A DNA stretch of 64,000 bases. It comes from JAJFIE01 sp964344255 (GTDB lineage: Bacteria > Pseudomonadota > Alphaproteobacteria > Rhodospirillales > Casp-alpha2). A model generated the notes under the pieces. The model had not been told where the DNA came from, searched no databases, and saw only the letters and a program-made list of their open reading frames with translations. Below, piece after piece: positions 44,470 through 52,790 of the stretch. The DNA is taken from assembly GCA_964344255.1 (NCBI GenBank), contig CAYFMQ010000012.1, positions 37,115 to 101,114 of the forward strand, in the 5' to 3' direction. The first letter of the stretch is position 1, and each line of letters opens with the position of its first letter. Position numbers and translations under genes: made by a program.

Positions 44470-44500
44470 AAGCCGGAGGCATCATGCTTCCGGCTTTTTT
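44470..44500 (+). terminator. Rho-independent terminator, probably bidirectional
   Basis: Stem AAGCCGGA with TCCGGCTT around a short GGCATCATGC loop, followed by T-rich sequence on the plus strand (CTTTTTTC). It ends the OmpA-type lipoprotein mRNA and lies just before the end of the convergent response-regulator gene. Confidence 0.85.
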
Positions 44501-44506
44501 CTATTT

Positions 44507-45192
44507 TCAGGAAAGATCGGCCCCTGCTTCGCCGATAATGTAGCCTATGCCGCGGCGGGTCTTGATCTCAAGTTTCGCGCCGGCATCCATCAGCCTTTTT
44601 CTAAGACGCGAGATATGAACCTCAACGGAATTGGACGACACCTCTTCGTCAAAGCCATAGATTTTTTCTTCCAGGACTTCCTTTGGAACGACGCGGCCGG
44701 AGCGCCTGAGCAGTTGTTCCAGAACATCCGTTTCCCGGCGAGAGACGTCGACGACGCTACCTTCGATACGAACTTCCCTGTTGCGGGTGTCGTATTCAAG
44801 GTTTCCGACTTTCAGGATGAGCGCCAGCGAAGTTACGGGCCTTCTGAGCAGTGCGCGAATGCGGGCAATGAGCTCTTCCATCTCGACGGGTTTTGCAACA
44901 TAGTCATCACCGCCACTATCCAAGCCCTCAACACGTTCATTCAGTTGATTGCGCGCCGTCAGGAGCAGAACAGGCGTCGGATCGCCTCTTGAGCGAAGTT
45001 CCTCAGCAGGTTCAGCCCGTCATCATCGGGAAGCCCCCTATCGAGGATTATGGCGTCATAAGTAACCGTATCCGTCGCCGCACGGCCATCTTCACAGGTC
45101 ATGACAATATCGACAACATAGCCGTCACGCTCAAAAGCCATTTTGATGGCCTTTGCCAGAATTTCGTGGTCCTCAACTATCAGAAGGCGCAT
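44507..45192 (-). pseudogene. OmpR-type response regulator, frameshifted
   Basis: A winged-helix response regulator broken by a one-base shift near 45001. The start codon at 45192 opens a receiver domain (LLIVEDHEILAKAI, phospho-Asp in AIILDRGLPDDDGLNLL), then the frame ends early (stop 44959). In the next frame the protein continues with PVLLLTARNQLNE, the Lys in DDYVAKPVE and an OmpR-type DNA-binding domain (SRRETDVLEQLLR, SNSVEVHISRLRKRL, RGIGYII). Restoring one G after LLR (AGG GAA CTT) rebuilds a normal 220-residue regulator. No sensor kinase is adjacent. It may be a true pseudogene or a sequencing error. Confidence 0.85.
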
Positions 45193-45306
45193 TAACTAAC
45201 CCATAAGTGTAAACAGAAGCGATAGAATCTTTGAATTACACATACTTACAAAAAGCATTAAACTTTTTACAGTGACCTACGTCTAGTGAAACCTTACAAA
45301 AACCTT

Positions 45307-46314
45307 TCAACGTGACCACCAATCTTCAAAATACGAGTGATCGTCAGGGAAAAATCCAAACATATCCCATGATTTTTTCATATGCGGCGGCAATGGCGCC
45401 GTTACGGTCATCATTTGCCCCGATGGATGGGGAAAACGGACGGCAACGGCATGAAGGTGAAGAGAGGTTTCAATACCGTCAATATCGGGAAAAGCCTGAT
45501 TACCGCCATATTTCCCATCGCCGATGATCGGCGTGCCGATTTCAGCCATATGCACCCTGAGTTGGTGTGTCCGTCCCGTTTGGGGTTCCATTGCAACCCA
45601 GGCAACCGCTTTACCGGCATGCTCCTGAACCTCGTAAAAGGTTGTTGCGCGTTTACCGTCATCAGGGTCGGGCATCATCTGCTCCCTGCCGGACGCGCGA
45701 TCAGAGACACGAGACTTTGATAATGCCAGGTCTATCCGGCCGGAAGGTGGATTTGGCACCCCAGCGACCAGCGCCCAGTAGAGCTTACGCACATCCTTAG
45801 ACTTGAAGGCGGCGGTCAACATCCTGGCGGATTTTGCTGATGTGGCCAGGATCAGCGCGCCGCTCGTATCCTTATCAAGACGATGAACCAGGCGGGGACG
45901 ATCCCCTTTAGGTGCTGCCAGGGCATCAAGCATGCCATCCAAATGGCGCGGCGTACCGCTACCACCCTGCACTGCTAGTCCCGGCGGTTTGTTAATGACG
46001 ATGACCATATCGTCGCGATAAAGGATGCTGTCATTCAGCATCCTGAGATCGGAATCAGAGATGATGCTTTTTCCGGCATCCGGCTTGCCATGTCGTTCTT
46101 GATTTTTAGCAGTCATGGGCGGAACCCTGATTGTCTGTCCGGCCTCAATCCTGTCATTGGCTTTGACGCGCCGACCATCCAGCCTGACCTGCCCTTTACG
46201 CAGCATTTTCTGCAATTGTCCATGCGCCAGTTCCGGGAAATGGCTTTTGAACCAACGGTCAAGCCGCATACCGGCTTCATCGTCCGTAACGGTCATGTTG
46301 ACAACGCTGCTCAT
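45307..46314 (-). CDS. rluC: 23S rRNA pseudouridine synthase RluC
   Basis: A pseudouridine synthase of 335 residues, RluC/RluD family. An S4 RNA-binding domain (residues 10-70: RLDRWFKSHFPELAHGQL, MLRKGQVRLDGRRVK) precedes the catalytic domain with the Asp in RLVHRLDKDTSGALILA. It converts uridines in 23S rRNA (RluC: 955, 2504, 2580). It is followed upstream in the cluster by crcB, with a 17-base gap. Confidence 0.93.
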   Translation of the reverse strand: MSSVVNMTVTDDEAGMRLDRWFKSHFPELAHGQLQKMLRKGQVRLDGRRVKANDRIEAGQTIRVPPMTAKNQERHGKPDAGKSIISDSDLRMLNDSILYRDDMVIVINKPPGLAVQGGSGTPRHLDGMLDALAAPKGDRPRLVHRLDKDTSGALILATSAKSARMLTAAFKSKDVRKLYWALVAGVPNPPSGRIDLALSKSRVSDRASGREQMMPDPDDGKRATTFYEVQEHAGKAVAWVAMEPQTGRTHQLRVHMAEIGTPIIGDGKYGGNQAFPDIDGIETSLHLHAVAVRFPHPSGQMMTVTAPLPPHMKKSWDMFGFFPDDHSYFEDWWSR

Positions 46315-46331
46315 GATCTGCCTCGGCTGGC

Positions 46332-46718
46332 CTACGTCCAGACCTGACGGAAGATATAGAGGCCCGCCAGGAACGCACCGACACTCAGCGTGACGGAAAG
46401 GGTGATATAGGCCCCCAGGGCCAGGTAGCTCCCCCTGATGGCAAGGGTATGAACATCGAGAGAGAATGTGGAAAAGGTTGTGAATGCGCCGAGAACGCCG
46501 ACGACCAGCATGGCGCGGACAGCCTCAGACGGCGACCAGACCAGAGCCAGGGTTTCAATCAATCCGCCAAGGAGAAAGGAACCTGCTACGTTGACGATCA
46601 TGGTTCCATAAGGAAACCCGTGTCCGACCCAGTGCCCGACCAAAGACATCGTGACGTATCGGGCAGCGGCGCCCGCAGCTCCGCCCATTGCTACAAACAC
46701 AAGGAGTTTGATGTTCAT
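46332..46718 (-). CDS. crcB: Fluoride ion exporter CrcB/FluC
   Basis: A 128-residue four-helix membrane protein of the Fluc fluoride channel family. The GGAAGAAARYVTMSL block, the FPYGTMIVNVAGSFLLGGL Asn-containing pore helix and the GVLGAFTTFSTFSLD Phe/Thr track are all present. No fluoride riboswitch is visible, since the gene lies inside a compact operon after rarA. The gap to rluC is 17 bases. Confidence 0.93.
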   Translation of the reverse strand: MNIKLLVFVAMGGAAGAAARYVTMSLVGHWVGHGFPYGTMIVNVAGSFLLGGLIETLALVWSPSEAVRAMLVVGVLGAFTTFSTFSLDVHTLAIRGSYLALGAYITLSVTLSVGAFLAGLYIFRQVWT

Positions 46719-46727
46719 ATCTTCTCC

Positions 46728-48035
46728 CTACTCTTCTTCATGCTTCTGTTTCCGCAACTTATCCCAGTAGGCGATCCGCTTGCCAATTTCCTTCTCGAAA
46801 CCTTTTTCACCGGGTTCATAAAACCGGGCCCGGGACATTCCATCGGGAAAGTAATTCTGGCCGGAAAACCCTTCAGCCGTGTCATGGTCGTAATCATAGC
46901 CCGCACCGTATCCCATATCCTTCATCATGCCGGTTGGCGCATTCAGGATATGTTTCGGCGGCTCAAGCGATCCTGTTTGACGGGCTGTTGTTTTGGCCTG
47001 TTTCTCCGCTCTGTAGGATTTGTTCGATTTGGGCGCTGTAGCGAGGTATATCACGCATTGGACAAGGGCCAATTCTCCTTCGGGCTGGCCAAGCCGTTCA
47101 TAAGCCTGCCAGGCGGTAATGGATTGTGTCAGGGCCTGAGGGTCGGCTAATCCGACATCCTCAACGGCAAAACGCACCAGACGGCGGGCGATATAATGGG
47201 GATCCTCTCCCCCCAGGATCATACGCTCAAACCAATACAGCGCCGCATCCGTATCGGAACCGCGCAGGGACTTATGCAACGCGCTGATCAGGTTATAGTG
47301 GCTGTCCTGGGACTTGTCATAAATGGGCATGCGCTGCTGCACGGCCTGGGCGAGCCCCTGAACATTCAATTCCGGTCCGCCTGATAGCTGGAAAAGAACC
47401 TCGGCCATGTTCAACAGGTACCGTCCGTCACCATCAGCCATGGCGCGTAACGCTGAGCGGGCGTCAGCATTGACAGGCAGAGCCATACGCATTTCCTCTT
47501 CGCCCCTGAGCAGCAACTTCTCCAAGGCATCATCGTCAAGCCTGTTCAGCACAAGAACCTGGCACCGGGACAACAAGGCGGCGTTCAGTTCAAAAGACGG
47601 GTTTTCCGTCGTAGCGCCTACCAGGATTACCGTTCCGTCTTCCACATAAGGCAAGAAGCCGTCCTGCTGGGCCTTGTTGAAGCGGTGAATTTCATCAATG
47701 AACAGTAGGGTTCCGCGGCCTGCTTCACGGCTGATTTTGGCTCGTTCAAAAACCTTCTTAAGATCCGCGACACCAGAGAACACGGCGGATAACGGCTCAA
47801 ATTCTAGATCTGTCTGGTCGGCAAGCAACCTGGCAATGGTGGTTTTCCCGGTCCCGGGAGGCCCCCATAAAATCAGCGATGTCAGGTTGTCGTGATCGAG
47901 CATTCGCTTCAAGGGCCCTGCATTGCCATCAATCACCCCGATAAGATGGTCCTGACCGACCACATTTTCCAGCCTTTCCGGCCTTAGGCGGTCTGCCAAC
48001 GGCCGGGGGGATTGGTTTTCAAAAAGCGTCGTCAT
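46728..48035 (-). CDS. rarA: Replication-associated recombination protein RarA (MgsA)
   Basis: A clamp-loader-like AAA+ ATPase (435 aa) acting at stalled forks. Walker A WGPPGTGKTTIAR, Walker B LLFIDEIHRFNKAQQD and the sensor TTENPSFELNAALLSR are seen in residues 45-160; the C-terminal helical domain (LHKSLRGSDTDAALYW, EDPHYIARRLVRFAVEDVG) forms tetramers. The ATG overlaps the degP stop by four bases. It is cotranscribed with degP, crcB and rluC. Confidence 0.95.
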   Translation of the reverse strand: MTTLFENQSPRPLADRLRPERLENVVGQDHLIGVIDGNAGPLKRMLDHDNLTSLILWGPPGTGKTTIARLLADQTDLEFEPLSAVFSGVADLKKVFERAKISREAGRGTLLFIDEIHRFNKAQQDGFLPYVEDGTVILVGATTENPSFELNAALLSRCQVLVLNRLDDDALEKLLLRGEEEMRMALPVNADARSALRAMADGDGRYLLNMAEVLFQLSGGPELNVQGLAQAVQQRMPIYDKSQDSHYNLISALHKSLRGSDTDAALYWFERMILGGEDPHYIARRLVRFAVEDVGLADPQALTQSITAWQAYERLGQPEGELALVQCVIYLATAPKSNKSYRAEKQAKTTARQTGSLEPPKHILNAPTGMMKDMGYGAGYDYDHDTAEGFSGQNYFPDGMSRARFYEPGEKGFEKEIGKRIAYWDKLRKQKHEEE

Positions 48036-49465
48036 TCACCGATAACCAAATTGAGCGTTTTGCCGCCCCTGTCGATACTGATGTTCCAGGCGGAAAGTGT
48101 TTCATTTTCCAGCTTCAACACATCCTGAACGCTCGCGATCCCGTTGCCATTTACAGAGATCAGACGGTCCAGGGGTCGGAAGCCGAAACGGGCCGCAAGC
48201 GTTCCCCGCGTAATGGTGATGATGGTAACACCGGGATAAAAACGGTCCAGTTCCAATTCCTGACCCAATGCAGGCGACATGTTTGCGATCGTCATGCCGG
48301 AGAAAGGCGTGTTTCCTTTCACAAGGGTCGTATCGGCTTGTGGTTCGGCTGGCGCCGCCTCAAGGCGCACCATGATTTTCTTCTGCGCATCCGCCCGTAA
48401 TACGGTGAGATCAGCCATACCGCCCACGGGCAGGGAGCTTATCTGGAACTTTAACTCGCGTGGCCCGGTGACAGGCTTGCCATTGACATCAAGAATAACA
48501 TCACCCCGTTCCAACCCTGCCCTGTCGGCAGCCGAGCCGGGCCAGAATTCGTTCAGCATGACGCCCTGCGGACGATCTAAGCCGAGAGATTCGGCGATGT
48601 CGCTGCTGACGCCCTGCCCCCATGCGCCGAACCAGGGTCTGATGACACGTCCGCTTTCATCCATCCCTTCGAGGACAAAGCGAATCATGTTTGCCGGTAC
48701 GGCAAAGCCTATACCGAGGGAGCCACCGCTTTTTGAGAAAATTGCCGTGTTAATTCCAGCCAGATTGCCGTCCATTGAAACCAGGGCGCCCCCGCTGTTT
48801 CCCGGATTAATAGCAGCATCCGTCTGAATAAAGGATCCGATATCAGCGACGCCAACACTGGTTCGCGCCAGTGCGGAAACGATACCGCTGGTTACCGTCT
48901 GTCCAACGCCAAAGGGGTTGCCAATCGCCAAAACCAGATCACCGACCTGGAGATGGTCCGAATTACCCAGTTCAATAAACGGGAATGTATCTCCGTCAGC
49001 TTCAATCTGAAGCACGGCAAGATCGGTTTGTTCATCGTACCCCTTCAGGACAGCCTCAAATTCGCGTCTGTCCGACAGAACAATCCTGATCTTGTCCGCA
49101 CCCTCAATGACGTGGTTGTTCGTAACAATGGTGCCTGAGGCATCAACGATGACTCCGGACCCAAGGGAGTTCTGCACCCGTTCCCGCGGTTGACCGAACT
49201 GAAGACCGAAGTTCTCGCCGAAAAAACGCTGGAAAAACGGATCGTTGAACAGCGGATTGACCTGGCGTTCCTTGACAATCGTCCTGGTGTAAATGTTGAC
49301 GACAGCCGGCGCCGTCTGCTTGACCAACGGCGCATAGCTCAACTTTATCTGTTCACGTGATTGAGGAACGATATCGGTGGCCAGAGCGTTTGCCGCGAAC
49401 ACGCTTCCCAGAATGGCGGCGGCAAGAACCCTGACAAGTTTATGTACGTCGAAACGATGAAGCAT
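48032..49465 (-). CDS. degP: Periplasmic serine protease DegP/HtrA (Do family)
   Basis: A periplasmic quality-control protease of 477 residues. A signal peptide (residues 1-29, cleavage near ANALA) leads to a trypsin-like domain whose triad is His in TNNHVIEGADKI, Asp in EQTDLAVLQIE and Ser in INPGNSGGALVS, followed by two PDZ domains (residues 270-360 and 390-470). It overlaps rarA by four bases. It lies just after rplQ, with a terminator between, so it has its own promoter or limited read-through. Confidence 0.94.
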   Translation of the reverse strand: MLHRFDVHKLVRVLAAAILGSVFAANALATDIVPQSREQIKLSYAPLVKQTAPAVVNIYTRTIVKERQVNPLFNDPFFQRFFGENFGLQFGQPRERVQNSLGSGVIVDASGTIVTNNHVIEGADKIRIVLSDRREFEAVLKGYDEQTDLAVLQIEADGDTFPFIELGNSDHLQVGDLVLAIGNPFGVGQTVTSGIVSALARTSVGVADIGSFIQTDAAINPGNSGGALVSMDGNLAGINTAIFSKSGGSLGIGFAVPANMIRFVLEGMDESGRVIRPWFGAWGQGVSSDIAESLGLDRPQGVMLNEFWPGSAADRAGLERGDVILDVNGKPVTGPRELKFQISSLPVGGMADLTVLRADAQKKIMVRLEAAPAEPQADTTLVKGNTPFSGMTIANMSPALGQELELDRFYPGVTIITITRGTLAARFGFRPLDRLISVNGNGIASVQDVLKLENETLSAWNISIDRGGKTLNLVIGE

Positions 49466-49535
49466 CAGGTAATCCGTGATAAAGCCAGATACATGTTGGT
49501 ATGGAAATCGATCACACTATAAAGGCATTTCAACG

Positions 49536-49560
49536 AAAAAGGCAGCCCGCAGGCTGCCTT
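49536..49560 (-). terminator. Rho-independent terminator after rplQ
   Basis: Minus-strand stem AAGGCAGCC / GGCTGCCTT with a four-base loop, followed by TTTTT. It closes the ribosomal/rpoA operon before degP. Confidence 0.88.
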
Positions 49561-49584
49561 GAACGCAATGGATGGTACATGGCA

Positions 49585-50019
49585 TCACGCCACATCACCA
49601 CCTTCGATCAGCTCCAACTCGGCTTCGTGGCGCTCCTTGTCCGCGGCGCCTTTGGCGTCCGGGTCGCGGTCCACAAGTTCGATGATCGCCATTGGCGCGG
49701 CATCGCCATAGCGAAAACCGGCTTTCAGTACGCGCGTATAGCCACCAGGGCGGTCGGCATAGCGCTCGGCCAAGCTGTCGAACAATTTGGTTACGGCCGC
49801 ATCGTCACGCAAATAGGAATGCGCCTGACGGCGAGCATGCAGCGTGCCGCGCTTGCCAAGTGAAATCATCTTGTCGGCGATACGCCGCAGTTCCTTCGCC
49901 TTAGGCAAGGTCGTTTTGATTTGTTCGTGGGTGACCAGCGAAACCACCATGTTTGAGAACATGGCTTTACGGTGGCTGGATATCCGGTTCAACTTACGCA
50001 GTCCAGAGCGGTGTCTCAT
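49585..50019 (-). CDS. rplQ: 50S ribosomal protein L17
   Basis: Large-subunit protein near the exit tunnel (144 aa). The N-terminal MRHRSGLRKLNRISSHRKAM is invariant in the family, and the remaining L17 domain (SLVTHEQIKTTLPKAKELRR) is complete; the C-terminus is an acidic extension after the core (about residue 118). Last gene of the alpha operon, followed by a strong terminator. Confidence 0.97.
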   Translation of the reverse strand: MRHRSGLRKLNRISSHRKAMFSNMVVSLVTHEQIKTTLPKAKELRRIADKMISLGKRGTLHARRQAHSYLRDDAAVTKLFDSLAERYADRPGGYTRVLKAGFRYGDAAPMAIIELVDRDPDAKGAADKERHEAELELIEGGDVA

Positions 50020-50133
50020 AATCAGGTTCCTTTACTTCTGTCGAACACATGCCTTTTTATGGGTTCGCGATTTATTCTTGGATGGTCGGCGCCATCGTTC
50101 TTATTATTACCGGTTCAAATTAGTGTTCTGAGA

Positions 50134-51150
50134 TCAGAACGGCTCTTCCAGCTTTTTTGCCAGATCTTCGATGTTTTCCGGCGGCCAGGTCGGAATTTCC
50201 ATCCCGAGATGCAGTCCCATCTGGGCCAGAATTTCCTTGATCTCATTCAGGGATTTACGGCCGAAGTTGGGGGTGCGAAGCATGTCCGCTTCCGTCTTCT
50301 GGACCAGATCACCAATGTAGATGATGTTGTCGTTCTTCAGGCAGTTCGCCGAACGGACGGAAAGCTCCAGTTCATCGACCTTGCGAAGCAGGTTACGGTT
50401 GAACGGCAGCTCGTCTTTCTGGTCTTCCTGGGTCTGGGCCTGCGGCTCTTCGAAATTGATGAAGGCCTGCAGTTGATCCTGAAGGATACGGGCAGCCAAG
50501 GCTACCGCGTCATCGGGCGTCACAGCGCCGTTCGTGCTTACATCGAGCGTCAGGCGGTCATAGTCCGTTTCCTGGCCAACACGGGTGTTGTCGACCTTAT
50601 AGGCGACCTTGCGGACAGGCGAAAACACGGCGTCGATGGGAATCAGGCCAATGGGGCTGTCCTCGGAACGGGTAACGGAGGCCGGACGATATCCCTTGCC
50701 GCTTTCAACGGTCAGTTCCATGTTCAGCTTGGCGTCTTTATCCAGATGGCAAAGCACAAGATCAGGATTCATGACAGTGACGTCGGCGCCACTGTCGATC
50801 ATGCCGGCGGTGACCTCGGCAGGACCTTCCACATTCAGGGTCATCCGTTTCGGACCTTCGGCTTCCATCTTGAGCCAGACCGACTTGATGTTCAGCACGA
50901 TGTCCGTCACATCCTCGCGAACGCCGGGGATGGAGGAAAACTCATGCAGTACGCCATCGATCTGAACGGAGGTAACCGCCGCTCCCTGCAGGGAGGACAA
51001 AAGCACACGGCGAAGTGCATTACCAAGCGTCAAACCGAAGCCTTTTTCAAGGGGTTCAACAATTATCGACGCGACCTGAGCACGGTCTACACCCGGCTCA
51101 ATGTCTAACTTTGTCGGTTTGATTAGTTCCTGCCAATTTTTCTGAATCAC
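50134..51150 (-). CDS. rpoA: RNA polymerase alpha subunit
   Basis: Alpha subunit of RNA polymerase (338 aa). The N-terminal assembly domain has EPLEKGFGLTLGNALRRVLLSSL and the C-terminal domain (from about residue 255) has the DNA/activator-binding helices with DELELSVRSANCLKN and RTPNFGRKSLNEIKEILAQMG. The last residues (PPENIEDLAKKLEEPF) are typical of alphaproteobacteria. It is between rpsK and rplQ, the usual alpha-operon position. Confidence 0.98.
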   Translation of the reverse strand: MIQKNWQELIKPTKLDIEPGVDRAQVASIIVEPLEKGFGLTLGNALRRVLLSSLQGAAVTSVQIDGVLHEFSSIPGVREDVTDIVLNIKSVWLKMEAEGPKRMTLNVEGPAEVTAGMIDSGADVTVMNPDLVLCHLDKDAKLNMELTVESGKGYRPASVTRSEDSPIGLIPIDAVFSPVRKVAYKVDNTRVGQETDYDRLTLDVSTNGAVTPDDAVALAARILQDQLQAFINFEEPQAQTQEDQKDELPFNRNLLRKVDELELSVRSANCLKNDNIIYIGDLVQKTEADMLRTPNFGRKSLNEIKEILAQMGLHLGMEIPTWPPENIEDLAKKLEEPF

Positions 51151-51265
51151 GGAGACGACCTCTTGTGTCCGACGTCAAAATTCCAGCCCATGAATTAGGG
51201 GCCAATACGGGCGACCGGGAATCCTGGAAGAGAACAACCCGATCGATAAATTCGCTCGAAGCGTG

Positions 51266-51655
51266 TTAAACGCGACGGCGCTTACGCGGGCGGCAGCCGT
51301 TATGCGGGATCGGCGTTACATCGCGGATGGCGGTGACAGTAAAGCCAATCGCCTGAAGTGCGCGTAATGCTGATTCCCGTCCGGAACCTGGTCCCTTAAC
51401 TTCTACTTCCAGGGTTTTCATGCCATGCTCCTGGGCTTTCCTGCCGGCATCTTCCCCGGCAATCTGCGCGGCATAAGGAGTCGACTTGCGCGACCCCTTG
51501 AACCCCTGGCTACCTGCTGAAGACCAGGCAATTGCATTGCCCTGGGCATCAGTGATGGTGATCATCGTGTTGTTGAACGATGCATTGATGTGCGCGACGC
51601 CAGAAGCAATGTTCTTTCGCTCGCGGCGACGTGGTTTTTGTGCGGGTTTAGCCAT
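51266..51655 (-). CDS. rpsK: 30S ribosomal protein S11
   Basis: Small-subunit platform protein (129 aa), contacting the Shine-Dalgarno helix of mRNA. IASGVAHINASFNNTMITITDAQG and the C-terminal VTPIPHNGCRPRKRRRV identify it. It lies 17 bases after rpsM. Confidence 0.98.
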   Translation of the reverse strand: MAKPAQKPRRRERKNIASGVAHINASFNNTMITITDAQGNAIAWSSAGSQGFKGSRKSTPYAAQIAGEDAGRKAQEHGMKTLEVEVKGPGSGRESALRALQAIGFTVTAIRDVTPIPHNGCRPRKRRRV

Positions 51656-51672
51656 GGTGCTACCTAAAATCC

Positions 51673-52026
51673 CTATTTCTTCTTGCCGGCAATAGCTTTA
51701 GCCGGGCCTTTGCGGGTACGGGCGTTCGTATGGGTGCGCTGTCCCCTGACAGGCAGGCCACGACGATGACGGAGCCCCCGGTAGCAACCGAGGTCCATCA
51801 AGCGTTTGACGTTCATTGCGACTTCGCGACGCAAGTCACCTTCGACCTGATAATCACGAACACGAATGACTTCATCATCGGTCAGTTCGTTTACCCGTTT
51901 TTCATGCGGAATACCCACTTCATCACAGATGTCACGGGCCTTCGTTCGTCCGATACCGTGAATGTAGGTCAAGGCGATTATGACCCGCTTTCCGGTCGGA
52001 ATATTTACACCAGCAATTCGCGCCAA
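51673..52026 (-). CDS. rpsM: 30S ribosomal protein S13
   Basis: Small-subunit head protein (117 aa) that contacts the P-site tRNA and the 50S subunit. The N-terminus ARIAGVNIPTGKRVIIALTYIHGIG and the basic C-terminal GLPVRGQRTHTNARTRKG are typical. The start codon is TTG at 52026, with AGGAG eight bases upstream. No in-frame ATG exists near; the unusual codon may tune translation. It is preceded by a 116-base gap after adk. Confidence 0.97.
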   Translation of the reverse strand: MARIAGVNIPTGKRVIIALTYIHGIGRTKARDICDEVGIPHEKRVNELTDDEVIRVRDYQVEGDLRREVAMNVKRLMDLGCYRGLRHRRGLPVRGQRTHTNARTRKGPAKAIAGKKK

Positions 52027-52142
52027 AGTTATTACTCCTTACACTTTGGTATCAAACGATTAATTCTGTATACGGATATGCGGGAGGCGCGATTATAGGC
52101 GCAATTTTCACCAAGTCAACACGCCAACGTGGCTTATCCGTA

Positions 52143-52790
52143 TCAGTCGATTATACCTTTCATACTGGCGGTAACCTCATCGATATCCGCCATTCCATCT
52201 ACTGTCTTCAATGTGCCCTTTTCGCGGTAAAATGCGATTATGGGCGCGGTTTGTTCTTCATAGGCTACCAGCCTGTTGCGAACGGTCTCTTCGTTGTCAT
52301 CGGCACGGCGGGTAAACGAAGTTCCGCCGCATTTGTCGCAGATGCCTTCTTCTACAGTCGGCTGAAACTCATCATGATAGCCGGCGCCGCAGTCTGAACA
52401 TGTGTAACGGCCTGTTATCCTGGTAACCATGGCTTCGGGATCAACTTCGATCGCGATGACATGATCGATTGCCATTCCCTTTTCCGACAGCATTTCCTCC
52501 AGCGCTTGGGCCTGTGGCACCGTCCGCGGAAAACCGTCCAGGATAAAACCATTTGCACAGTCACGTTGTTCAATACGGCCTGATATCATTGAAATAATGA
52601 CCGCATCGGGAACCAGATTACCTGCTTCCATAATCTCCTTGGCTTTTAAACCAAGGTCCGATCCCGATGAGACTTCAGCCCTCAGCATGTCTCCTGTAGA
52701 AAGTTGAACAATATCATATGCATCTTCAATTCGCTTAGCCTGTGTTCCTTTACCCGCGCCAGGCGGACCCAGCAAGATAAGATTCATCAC
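52143..52790 (-). CDS. adk: Adenylate kinase
   Basis: Interconverts ATP + AMP and 2 ADP (215 aa). The P-loop GPPGAGKGTQAKR, the AMP-binding TGDMLRAEV and DGFPRTVPQAQ, and a long LID domain are seen. The LID has four Cys (CSDC and CDKC) that should bind zinc, as in Gram-positive and some alphaproteobacterial enzymes. It overlaps secY by four bases. Confidence 0.97.
   Translation of the reverse strand: MMNLILLGPPGAGKGTQAKRIEDAYDIVQLSTGDMLRAEVSSGSDLGLKAKEIMEAGNLVPDAVIISMISGRIEQRDCANGFILDGFPRTVPQAQALEEMLSEKGMAIDHVIAIEVDPEAMVTRITGRYTCSDCGAGYHDEFQPTVEEGICDKCGGTSFTRRADDNEETVRNRLVAYEEQTAPIIAFYREKGTLKTVDGMADIDEVTASMKGIID

Noticed and set aside
49972..51108. 378-codon plus-strand frame opposite rpoA
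   Set aside because: Antisense of rpoA, which is complete and conserved.
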